IMG/VR virus record: IMGVR_UViG_3300030450_003059
Location: 1-37,294 of that record
DNA: 37,294 nucleotides
Direction: 5' to 3' (one strand)
Source: a virus
Every line of letters begins with the position of its first letter. The first letter of the stretch is position 1. Below, piece after piece: positions 21,733 through 27,541 of this stretch. A program made the translations under genes and the position numbers. The notes beneath the pieces are model-generated. The model worked only from the letters and a program-made list of their open reading frames with translations. It searched no databases and was not told the DNA's origin.

Positions 21733-22192
21733 CGTCCTCGAGCAGCTGGAAGACATGGAAGCTCCTTCAGTCAAAGATGTCACTTTGGTAGAGTATCGAA
21801 GGCAAGTCGCCGGGATCTCTCAGTTCTGGTGGACGGCCTATCGTCACGCCGATCCAGCGATCCAAGGTCAGTGTGATCGGATCATGCGTGAATGTCACGT
21901 TGAAGGAGTCCCGGCTGATGATTGTTGTAGAAAGTTTCGAGAGTTACTCTTAGAGGCCCATCCGCTCGCCAAGACGGGTTCCCTGGAGAACTCCGACCAA
22001 GCGGATGAGCAGCGAAATATACAACGGAATACGCTTATTCCCAGCCTCCCAGTGGTAGAGCATCATGTGGTCGGAGAGTCCCAGGAGGCGAGCGAACGAG
22101 CGGATCGAGACACCCAGACGTTTACGAGTCTCGCGGAGCTCCTCCGGGGTCATCCGGATCGGCCCGTCCTTGATTCTTCCACCACGGATTAA
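21494..22192 (+). CDS. Helicase-loader-like replication protein, P-like (232 aa)
   Basis: Residues 20-100 carry the typical pattern of lambda P-type loaders and related replication proteins: LLEVWEDTLSLLLESYSEERVLEAATRAQ then SHFPQPSNVLEQLED. In such proteins this helical region holds DnaB or the initiator. No helicase gene is seen in the window, so it would recruit host DnaB. The start is ATG 21494, with AAGGTAGAG before it. The last 80 residues, from about AHPLAKTG, lie antisense to an HTH gene and read as possible frameshadow; the true stop could therefore be earlier than 22192. It overlaps the O-like ORF by 239 bases in a different frame. Confidence 0.75.
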   Translation: MQVEKEHSNIQAIAKPTELAKKILKKFNAPRTKPIQVTPDLLEVWEDTLSLLLESYSEERVLEAATRAQMRTSHFPQPSNVLEQLEDMEAPSVKDVTLVEYRRQVAGISQFWWTAYRHADPAIQGQCDRIMRECHVEGVPADDCCRKFRELLLEAHPLAKTGSLENSDQADEQRNIQRNTLIPSLPVVEHHVVGESQEASERADRDTQTFTSLAELLRGHPDRPVLDSSTTD

Positions 22193-22255
22193 GTGTTGTG
22201 GGTCACGTTCATCCATCGGATCCACCTGGTCGTGACCTTGTGTGTGTGTGGTCAT
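21950..22255 (-). CDS. HTH regulator of the leftward operon (101 aa)
   Basis: A compact helix-turn-helix protein. The core MTPEELRETRKRLGVSIRSF and ARLLGLSDHMMLYHWEAGNK has the two helices and the W-E-x-G turn typical of phage XRE-like regulators in the same class as those with a DPQHLIRGGRIKDGPIR preface. The start ATG 22255 lies directly before a (CA)n tract (MTTHTQG); an alternative ATG at 22216 would follow a GGTGG box and give 88 residues. It is the last gene of the leftward operon, transcribed towards the O/P genes and overlapping the P-like 3' end in antisense over 243 bases. It may switch between leftward accessory and rightward replication transcription. Confidence 0.65.
   Translation of the reverse strand: MTTHTQGHDQVDPMDERDPQHLIRGGRIKDGPIRMTPEELRETRKRLGVSIRSFARLLGLSDHMMLYHWEAGNKRIPLYISLLIRLVGVLQGTRLGERMGL
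22239..22250 (-). repeat. (CA)n tract 4, start of the HTH gene
   Basis: An alternating CA run of 12 bases on the minus strand, directly after the HTH start ATG (codons Thr-Thr-His-Thr). A one-unit change would shift the frame from residue 6 on. Confidence 0.8.
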
Positions 22256-22293
22256 GGTTTTTTCTTTTTAGGTTTGTTAAAGTTTTATTCCTT

Positions 22294-22358
22294 CCTCAAG
22301 TGTCCTTGAGGTGATGGGCCTCGGGCTTGAGCTTTGCCGAGCGTTTGAAAGCCCGAGG
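22294..22358 (-). promoter_or_regulatory. Degenerate hairpin module with nested CGGCAA loop and masked AAGGACA
   Basis: On the minus strand a 10-bp stem CCTCGGGCTT...AAGCCCGAGG (22319-22358) contains GCT-CGGCAA-AGC. It is followed by CCTCAAG-GACA-CTTGAGG (22294-22311), a perfect 7-bp stem holding AAGGACA, the Shine-Dalgarno form used in this operon. No gene starts within reach. On the plus strand the 10-bp stem is followed by TTTTCC and could terminate rightward transcripts from the O/P genes. Confidence 0.5.
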
Positions 22359-22369
22359 TTTTCCATTAG

Positions 22370-22783
22370 TTAGTATTTTTTGTTTAGTGGGATGATCCTC
22401 TTTCCCATTTTCTTCAGAACCTTGACAGCCCTTCGGGCGTAGTCCTGGGCGCACTTCCCAGCACAGAACTGACCTTCATCCAGCCATCCGAATCCAATCA
22501 GATCATTGTAGTCTGAACGGGCCCGGATCCCATCATCAGCCTTGATGATTTCCTCGACTTCTTCACCCCATCCATTGAGCTTAGTCTCGACACTTTCCGG
22601 AGTCGGATCCTGAACCTGGACCAAGACCTGGTAGAATTTGGCGGTTAGTTGTTCCCCACAATGGAGACAATGGGGGCGTTTGTCTTTCCACTCTTCATAG
22701 AAAACACTCCGGGAGACTTTCTGTTCTTCCCGGGTTAGTACACACTTTTCCTTGTCCCTTGGGTTTATCAAATAATAATTCAT
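22370..22783 (-). CDS. Unknown protein with two Cys pairs (137 aa)
   Basis: A 137-residue protein with HCLHCGEQL (residues about 39-47) and FCAGKCAQDYAR (about 107-118), so two CxxC-like pairs for a zinc site. Charged helices connect them. The start ATG 22783 follows AAAGGAAAAC. It lies after a short gap with an imperfect palindrome at 22812-22832 and before the degenerate hairpin module. It belongs to the leftward accessory operon. No enzymatic motif is seen; nucleic-acid binding is possible. Confidence 0.6.
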   Translation of the reverse strand: MNYYLINPRDKEKCVLTREEQKVSRSVFYEEWKDKRPHCLHCGEQLTAKFYQVLVQVQDPTPESVETKLNGWGEEVEEIIKADDGIRARSDYNDLIGFGWLDEGQFCAGKCAQDYARRAVKVLKKMGKRIIPLNKKY

Positions 22784-22811
22784 ACTGTTTTCCTTTCATG
22801 TTCGTTTTTTC

Positions 22812-22832
22812 CCGACCTAAGGCTTAGCTCGG
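22812..22832. promoter_or_regulatory. Imperfect palindrome between two leftward genes
   Basis: CCGA-C-CTAAG-G-CTTAG-C-TCGG, 21 bases, with a symmetric C/C mismatch around a central G. It fits a protein-binding palindrome or a short hairpin. No T run follows on the transcribed strand. Confidence 0.45.
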
Positions 22833-22833
22833 A

Positions 22834-23172
22834 TTATTCGTTGTGCCAGTAAAGCTGCCCGTTATCGTCGATCATCCGCTCGGTTCGGATCTCGTCCTCG
22901 TCGAGCTTGTCCCGGATGTCACGTTCCTCATCTTCGTCAACCAACCAAGCTTCAATCTCTTCGAATTGCATTAAAAAACTTCGAAGGTTTTTCTCGGTCT
23001 GCTCGTCGGCAAACTCCATGTCCTCGATCGGGGTCGGGTTCAGCCAGTCCGGCTCGCCATCGGTAAAGGTCGGAAAGCCGATCCAGTCGCATTCCGCATC
23101 ACTCCAGACATAAGAATGCCCGTCATTCTCGTTATAGATTACAGTTGCTTTAGTTTTCATTTTGATTTTCAT
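22834..23172 (-). CDS. Unknown acidic protein (112 aa)
   Basis: An acidic protein of 112 residues. The start was set at ATG 23172, one base after the stop of the GP88-like gene (TAAAATG), so the genes are translationally coupled. The first residues MKIKMKTKATVIYNENDG are basic, then the charge turns acidic (WLVDEDEERDIRDKLDEDEI), and it ends GQLYWHNE. Trp-rich sites (WSDAECDWIGF) suggest a small beta-sheet domain. No family recognised. Acidic proteins of this size in phage accessory operons can be DNA mimics, but nothing here proves it. Confidence 0.6.
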   Translation of the reverse strand: MKIKMKTKATVIYNENDGHSYVWSDAECDWIGFPTFTDGEPDWLNPTPIEDMEFADEQTEKNLRSFLMQFEEIEAWLVDEDEERDIRDKLDEDEIRTERMIDDNGQLYWHNE

Positions 23173-23173
23173 T

Positions 23174-23812
23174 TTAATGCCTCGGATAGCTGACATTGAT
23201 CACGCCAGGATCCCAGCACCGCCGGCAGTCCAAGCATTGATTTTTTTGACTCTTTGCCGGGCATGTCCAGCCTCGAGTCACTACAGTCGATGTGCCGAGC
23301 CCGTACTTGCGAGCAAGCTTCTCCGGACCTGGTTCGTTGATCATATGGGCGGATAATCGGATCATAAGATTTGCCGGGCATGTGACCTGGTTCAAAACCT
23401 TCGAAACGATCCGATATTCCCGGGTCGGTAACCAATGCCGAACGTGTGGAGTGAGCTCGCAAACTTTGATGATGCGCTTTAACATGCGCTCGCTTTGCAG
23501 GTCTCCGGAGTCAAGCCAGCGGAACCAGGTTTCGCGTTCGAGGCTCTTCACCATCAAATCAATCCAGGCAACGCCGGTGCGTTCGAACCTGGCTTGTCGT
23601 CGGTTCTGCGCGTTCTGGACGTTGTCGAAGCCGTACCGGCCTTTTAATGCATAACATGAAGAGCAAACCGAGCCCTCGATCTTTCGAAGCTTTGCGCCGG
23701 TCTTGCAATTCCTGGCTGATATTGACCAGCCGGATCCCGGCATTTTGCCAGGGTTCGAGAGTCCACCGACTAAAACCTGGGCCTCTCCTGGTGTTGTGAA
23801 TTCATCAAGCAT
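23174..23812 (-). CDS. GP88-family protein (212 aa)
   Basis: Strong match by eye to the family named after mycobacteriophage L5 gp88: CKTGAKLRKIEGSVCSSCYAL, KGRYGFDNVQNAQNRRQARF, FRWLDSGDLQSERML, VRHWLPTREYRIV, LMIRLSAHM and a C-terminal CPAKSQKNQCLDCRRCWDPGV, ending NVSYPRH. There are at least eight conserved Cys in three groups, which suggests an iron-sulfur or zinc core; an enzymatic role is not known to me. The start was placed at ATG 23812 with AAAGGAC six bases before it, so the family motifs begin near residue 20. The upstream gap holds a two-hairpin module. It is translationally coupled with the next gene. Confidence 0.85.
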   Translation of the reverse strand: MLDEFTTPGEAQVLVGGLSNPGKMPGSGWSISARNCKTGAKLRKIEGSVCSSCYALKGRYGFDNVQNAQNRRQARFERTGVAWIDLMVKSLERETWFRWLDSGDLQSERMLKRIIKVCELTPHVRHWLPTREYRIVSKVLNQVTCPANLMIRLSAHMINEPGPEKLARKYGLGTSTVVTRGWTCPAKSQKNQCLDCRRCWDPGVINVSYPRH

Positions 23813-23836
23813 GTTGTCCTTTTGATGATGGTTTTC

Positions 23837-23902
23837 ATCCGCATTGCCGTGCGGATCCCGATCGAAATGACCAGGCGCGGAGCCTCTCGATTGAAAGGCT
23901 CC
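23837..23902 (-). promoter_or_regulatory. Two-hairpin leader module of the GP88-like gene
   Basis: Minus strand order: GGAGCC-TTTCAATCGAGA-GGCTCC (23879-23902, with CCTGGT/ACCAGG flanks), spacer, then ATCCGCA-CGGCAA-TGCGGAT (23837-23856), then AAAGGAC and ATG 23812. The second stem is a perfect 7-bp stem with a six-base loop. The same loop occurs in other leaders of this operon. The module lies directly after the preceding stop codon. Confidence 0.65.
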
Positions 23903-23910
23903 TGGTCTGA

Positions 23911-24429
23911 TCAATAATCGACTAAGTGTTGCCTAATCGCTCCCTGGTCGTCGCTTGGAAAATAATCATGACGAGCGGAGAAAATCGAAACCGGCTTGCC
24001 GTCATAACGTGGCTCAAGTTGCTGGATCATTTGAACCCGTTCGTCAATGTCCATGCCGGACCAGGTCTCGTTTGCTTCCTCTTCTTCGAGCTCGGAAAAG
24101 TGCATATCATCGATCACCGGATAATTGGAAAGAGCGTTTTCTGTTTCCCGTGCCAGTGTCTCCGCTTCGGATCCTGGTTTGATCGTGAATATTTCGAACC
24201 ATCCGCAAGCCCAATGCCCGAACCGGTGAATCTGCCAGGTGTTGCCCTCGTCCTCGATGTCTTCCAGGTATTTTTGAAAGCATTCGAAGTTCGAACGCGC
24301 CAAGCATCCGGAGTCCCGGTTTTGTGATATTCCAGGGACTAACCACTCGGCTTGATCTTCCATGTTGTGATGGATTCCGAGCCCTGGTCGGTCAAAGCCG
24401 GTCGGCTGGTAGTCTTTATATTTTTGCAT
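23911..24429 (-). CDS. Unknown acidic protein (172 aa)
   Basis: A 172-residue protein. The start was fixed at ATG 24429 because AAAGGAGG lies three bases before it, and the stop of the preceding gene overlaps it (TAATG). Conserved-looking segments are HHNMEDQAEWLVPGISQNRD, ARSNFECFQKYLED and HWACGWFEIFTIKPGS; the last looks like a folded beta core with Trp, Gly and Phe. The C-terminal third is acidic. It belongs to a protein family I have seen in other environmental phages but cannot name. Followed by the two-hairpin module before the GP88 gene. Confidence 0.6.
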   Translation of the reverse strand: MQKYKDYQPTGFDRPGLGIHHNMEDQAEWLVPGISQNRDSGCLARSNFECFQKYLEDIEDEGNTWQIHRFGHWACGWFEIFTIKPGSEAETLARETENALSNYPVIDDMHFSELEEEEANETWSGMDIDERVQMIQQLEPRYDGKPVSIFSARHDYFPSDDQGAIRQHLVDY

Positions 24430-24821
24430 TATGCCTCCTTTGTTGATTGCTGGTGTGCATGGTGGCAGGATCCGCAAGCGAGAAAATAATCTCGATAGAT
24501 TTCAAAGATGACCTGGTGCTCTTCCTTGTTGCATTTCCTGGTCGCTCCGTCATACCAATCAAGGAAAGCGTACTCGATATGGTGAGCGTTGAACTCCGGA
24601 TCCGTGTAGAAGCGGAATTCATCGCTTGGGCCTCCATAGGAAAGCTGGTATCGAAAATATCCGCTCTCCTGGTCGTTGAATGTACCAGGTGCGACATAAT
24701 CGAAACTAAGCCCGTATTCATGGAATTCTTGCTGATCTTCGGCGTAATACATCCGCTCAAGATCTTTGATGGTATCCGCAAGCATTTTGTCAATACGCTC
24801 TTCGCATGTTGGTTGTGGCAT
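24429..24821 (-). CDS. Unknown protein (130 aa)
   Basis: A 130-residue protein with a helical N-terminus (CEERIDKMLADTIKDLERMY), a Tyr/Phe-rich middle (FRYQLSYGGPSDEFRFY) and a C-terminus with a Cys-His cluster (FLACGSCHHAHQQ) that could bind a metal. Start ATG 24821 with AAAGGACATATC just before, the common leader form in this operon. The stop overlaps the start of the next gene (TAATG). No known domain. Confidence 0.55.
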   Translation of the reverse strand: MPQPTCEERIDKMLADTIKDLERMYYAEDQQEFHEYGLSFDYVAPGTFNDQESGYFRYQLSYGGPSDEFRFYTDPEFNAHHIEYAFLDWYDGATRKCNKEEHQVIFEIYRDYFLACGSCHHAHQQSTKEA

Positions 24822-24849
24822 GATATGTCCTTTCGTTCAGTTGATGGAT

Positions 24850-24926
24850 CCAGCCTTGCCGGGCTGGCCTAGTCTGATTGACCAGGTGCGCCGGCACTCG
24901 AGGGAATGCCGGCTGATCTAGTCAAT
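24850..24926 (-). promoter_or_regulatory. Two-hairpin leader module of the 130-aa gene
   Basis: Minus strand order: ATTGAC/GTCAAT outer pair, GCCGGCA-TTCCCTCGAG-TGCCGGC (24890-24913, perfect 7-bp stem), GCACCTGGTCA, then CCAGCC-CGGCAA-GGCTGG (24850-24867, perfect 6-bp stem), then AAAGGACATATC and ATG 24821. It has the same order of parts as the GP88 leader module and the same hexaloop. Confidence 0.65.
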
Positions 24927-25414
24927 TAGCTGGCAAGTTCTTCAAGATGATCTTGCATGGTTTTCTGGTCTTCTCTCTTGCGTTCCTCGTTGATCAATCG
25001 AGCTCGCTTTGACCAGGGCTCGCCGGTTTCGATCAAATACTGGTCGCTTCGGTAAACTCTGCATTCCAGGTTCGCAGCCTGGGCAAGCTTTGCGTAAATC
25101 TCGGCAAATTCCTTGCGGAGCTTGTTTTCTATGCTCCTGGACTGCCAGCGGTCCGCGTTCGGATCGTCGATCATGGAAGGAACGTAGCCGTGATCAATAT
25201 AACGTCCGAGCAGTTCCTCGATGCCGTGGTGATAGACCAGCTCGAGCTCTTGCATAATGTAGTTAGCGTGATCCAGTAAGGCGTTGAGCTCGTTGTGCTG
25301 GTCCGGATGGGATTCCGTGTCCAGGCGTTCGATGAACATCTCAGCATACTTTAAAGCCTCGTTGGTTCCGGTTGGGGCTTTGCCGAGTCGATATTTTGAA
25401 ATAATTGCGTACAT
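24926..25414 (-). CDS. Unknown helical protein (162 aa)
   Basis: A 162-residue protein, helical and mixed charge, with hydrophobic heptads (ELNALLDHANYIMQELELVY) and a basic C-terminal part (EPWSKRARLINEERKRE). Start ATG 25414 is preceded by AAAAGACATATC, the same leader form as the 130-aa gene but with one base less suited for Shine-Dalgarno pairing. The 26-base gap before it has no hairpin. No family recognised. Confidence 0.55.
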   Translation of the reverse strand: MYAIISKYRLGKAPTGTNEALKYAEMFIERLDTESHPDQHNELNALLDHANYIMQELELVYHHGIEELLGRYIDHGYVPSMIDDPNADRWQSRSIENKLRKEFAEIYAKLAQAANLECRVYRSDQYLIETGEPWSKRARLINEERKREDQKTMQDHLEELAS

Positions 25415-25440
25415 GATATGTCTTTTCGGATGATGGTTTT

Positions 25441-26196
25441 TTATTCGAACAAACTGAGCTGTTTGCTCTTGTCGTGAATAAACGTGGCCTTGCCGGGCTC
25501 ACGTTCGAAGGTTTGGATCGGAACATCGTCGAGGAACGACGGCTGCACGATCGTTGAAGGAAAGACCGATACTCGAGGGCATCGGATGGGATCCGGTTCC
25601 GCAATTGGTTCCGGGGCTGGTTCTGGATCGGGCTCGACCTGGTCGGACCAGTGATCGATTTCAATCCAGCCTTTTTTGGGTGTGTGGCTGTATTCAATAA
25701 ATAAAGATTTGCTGCGACCTCGACCGCATGAACCGCAAAGATGAGAAGTGATCTTGCCGTCTTCGATCGTGTACTTGTCGAGCTCTTTGCTGGTGATCAC
25801 TGGATCCTCTTTTTCGCATTTAGAACAAAGGATCCAAGCAACTGGGCTCGACCAGGTACAGTCATGGCATCGCTTCGGATCCGCTCCGAGCTCAATCATT
25901 TTGTTTTTCCACTTGGTTCCGTGGTGCGCTCCTGGTGTGAGTGCGTGGGCAATCTCGTGGATGATGGTTTGCTTGAGGTCGTCGGGGCTTGCCGTGAGTG
26001 CATATGGCTCGGTGATGCCTATGATTTGATCCCTGTATCTGCACACACCAGCCCGGCGTGTTGACCTGGTGCGCTCTAGCTTAAATGTCCAGCCGTCAAG
26101 GCCGTGATAGTTCATAAGCTCGGTTGCTTGCTCGATCACCTGGTCCCTGGTGCGTAGCTCTGGATTCAGAAATAAATGATATTCGTTGATTCTCAT
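25441..26196 (-). CDS. SprT-like zinc metalloprotease (251 aa)
   Basis: The active-site motif HEIAH (residues 80-84) followed by GAHHGTKW supplies the third ligand His near 91-92, as in SprT/SPRTN proteins. A CxxC pair at 110-113 and 124-127, and another at 154-157, form the zinc-ribbon that SprT-type proteins carry behind the protease domain. The final 80 residues are Pro/Glu/Asp-rich, with a C-terminal KQLSLFE. Hosts use SprT relatives to cut DNA-protein crosslinks, though a phage function is unknown. It is the first gene of the leftward operon, 17 bases after a CGGCAA hairpin. ATG 26196 has AAGGACA before it. Confidence 0.85.
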   Translation of the reverse strand: MRINEYHLFLNPELRTRDQVIEQATELMNYHGLDGWTFKLERTRSTRRAGVCRYRDQIIGITEPYALTASPDDLKQTIIHEIAHALTPGAHHGTKWKNKMIELGADPKRCHDCTWSSPVAWILCSKCEKEDPVITSKELDKYTIEDGKITSHLCGSCGRGRSKSLFIEYSHTPKKGWIEIDHWSDQVEPDPEPAPEPIAEPDPIRCPRVSVFPSTIVQPSFLDDVPIQTFEREPGKATFIHDKSKQLSLFE

Positions 26197-26214
26197 ATTG
26201 TCCTTGATTCGATG

Positions 26215-26230
26215 AGGGCTTGCCGGCCCT
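26215..26230 (-). promoter_or_regulatory. CGGCAA-loop hairpin in the operon leader
   Basis: On the minus strand AGGGC-CGGCAA-GCCCT: a perfect 5-bp stem with the six-base loop, located between the predicted transcription start and the AAGGACA box of the SprT-like gene. Confidence 0.6.
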
Positions 26231-26240
26231 GGTTCAAATA

Positions 26241-26257
26241 GTATGGATATACCATAC
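26241..26257. promoter_or_regulatory. Palindromic operator overlapping the -10 box
   Basis: GTATGG-ATATA-CCATAC, perfect inverted repeat of 6+5+6 bases. It covers the -10 element of the leftward promoter, the classic position for repression. Confidence 0.65.
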
Positions 26258-26279
26258 GATTTTTCCAGGTCTCAGTCAA
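26251..26279 (-). promoter_or_regulatory. Leftward promoter of the accessory operon
   Basis: On the minus strand TTGACT, a 17-base spacer and TATGGT (plus-strand AGTCAA at 26274-26279 and ACCATA at 26251-26256). The -35 box is identical to that of the rightward early promoter. Transcription would begin near 26244, with the CGGCAA hairpin close to the 5' end of the message. Confidence 0.65.
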
Positions 26280-26581
26280 GATAATATTTACCAGGTCCGG
26301 ATTTGATCGTTTTAATCAGGCTATCCCCCTGGTCGACGACCTCGAACCAGGCCCGCAAGGGATCAGCGACCCCTTGAGCCCCTTGATCTTTAAAGGAACG
26401 CGCGAGGCGTGGTGATACTCCGTGGTTTTTCCTGCTTGCAGTCCTGGATCGGATCGAGTAAAGGTCCAGAAAAATGAACGCGCGAAAAGCCTAGTCAACC
26501 GAAATCGACCCCGGGGCAACAAAATCAGCCTCGTCACACAGCTAGGTGGTCTCGTCCCTCTCCACGGGGAGAAATAACGCT
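26280..26581. other. About 300 bases without a gene upstream of the small terminase
   Basis: No convincing ORF in this gap. It holds a CAAGGG-N9-CCCTTG hairpin (26356-26376), two copies of GAACGCGCGA (26396-26405 and 26476-26485, 80 bases apart) and CCCCGGGG near 26508. Its place immediately before the terminase genes makes a pac/cos or terminase-binding function possible. A late promoter should also be here, but I see no good -35/-10 pair. Confidence 0.45.
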
Positions 26582-27058
26582 TTGCCAAACACCACCACCA
26601 CCTCTTCATCGAAGAAACTGCGCGTTCCCAAGATCAAGAACCGGCCTTTGGAGCACCGGGATCCCAACGGAATGGTTCGCAAGGAAGAGACCCAGGAGTT
26701 CATCCAGAAGGCAGCGTTACTCACACCTTCGGAGCGAGATCAGTTGCTCACCCCGTCCGAGAAGGTCAAAGCACACCACCTCAAGACTCAGATCGAAGAA
26801 CAAGTTCGAGCGAACCTCGGCAAGACAGCCGGGCTCGCCCTGGACAACCTGGTCAAGCTCGCCTTTCATGCAGAGTCGGAACAGGTTCGAGCTCGCTGCA
26901 CGATCGATCTCCTAGACAGGGCCGGCTTCAAACCGGTAGAGAAGGTTCAGCACCTCAAAGCTCCGCGTACTCCGGAAGAGGTAGAAGCAGAGCTCGCAGC
27001 AATCGTCGGCAAGGATCAAGCAGAGATCCTTCTCGGCAAACGGAAGATGATTAACTGA
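26582..27058 (+). CDS. terS: Small terminase-like protein (158 aa)
   Basis: The protein has a basic N-terminus (MPNTTTTSSSKKLRVPKI), helical segments and a conserved segment TAGLALDNLVKLAFHAESEQ then RARCTIDLLDRAGFKPVEKV, resembling the DNA-binding small terminase subunit of related podoviruses. It would recognise the packaging site and regulate the large subunit. The start was set at TTG 26582 with GGGGAG eleven bases before it; GTG 26546 is in frame upstream but has no ribosome binding site. The stop overlaps the next gene (TGATG). It lies two small genes upstream of the large subunit. Confidence 0.65.
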   Translation: MPNTTTTSSSKKLRVPKIKNRPLEHRDPNGMVRKEETQEFIQKAALLTPSERDQLLTPSEKVKAHHLKTQIEEQVRANLGKTAGLALDNLVKLAFHAESEQVRARCTIDLLDRAGFKPVEKVQHLKAPRTPEEVEAELAAIVGKDQAEILLGKRKMIN

Positions 27059-27540
27059 TGAGACCTGGAGGAACGATCTTGACAAGGCCGAAGGCTCTTG
27101 AGTTTTCTTCCGGAGTTATAACGGATGATGCGACTTTTGGCTTTTTAGGGATGTACAGCGTTAATGCCCCTTATGGAGAAGAAATTGATATAACCAAAGC
27201 TGCAAAAGAAGCAGAGGAATTTAGGACTCAGCTGAACATGGGAAGAAATAGATACAGTTATTCTGAGGAGTATTCTTCTGGGAGTCATCGTGCTCTTGAC
27301 CGCTTACTTGGTACAGAATCAAACAAAGAAATCGAAAGCCTTACCATGTTTCAAAGGAAACTTGCTCCACCGCTTGCTGGAGAGTTTGAACCACCTGGTC
27401 GATTTAACTATGAGGATCTGACGGAGGAGCAAGCTGGTCGAGAATTAGAGAGGATTCTTCAAGGGATTGAAGAACGAGGTGAGGGATTAAGAACTTGGAT
27501 CAAGGTAAAGAAAGCACAACTTTTAAACAAAAGGAAATAA
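27058..27540 (+). CDS. Unknown protein in the packaging block (160 aa)
   Basis: A 160-residue protein with an N-terminus of TILTRPKALEFSSGVI and charged helices (EEAQAGRELERI-like) in the second half ending in basic KVKKAQLLNKRK. Start overlaps the small terminase stop (TGATG), so it is in the operon. No domain recognised. Slightly more AT-rich than its neighbours. Confidence 0.55.
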   Translation: MRPGGTILTRPKALEFSSGVITDDATFGFLGMYSVNAPYGEEIDITKAAKEAEEFRTQLNMGRNRYSYSEEYSSGSHRALDRLLGTESNKEIESLTMFQRKLAPPLAGEFEPPGRFNYEDLTEEQAGRELERILQGIEERGEGLRTWIKVKKAQLLNKRK

Positions 27541-27541
27541 A

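Noticed and set aside
22812-22832. Rho-independent terminator within the leftward operon
   Set aside because: On the transcribed strand the palindrome is followed by A residues rather than T, so termination is unlikely.
23292-23654. Plus-strand ORF opposite the GP88-like gene
   Set aside because: The minus strand shows a clear family match; the opposite frame is by-product.
26316-26609. Minus-strand ORF of 97 codons in the gap before terS
   Set aside because: Trp/Arg-rich shadow-like sequence that overlaps the leftward control region; no ribosome binding site or homologous pattern.
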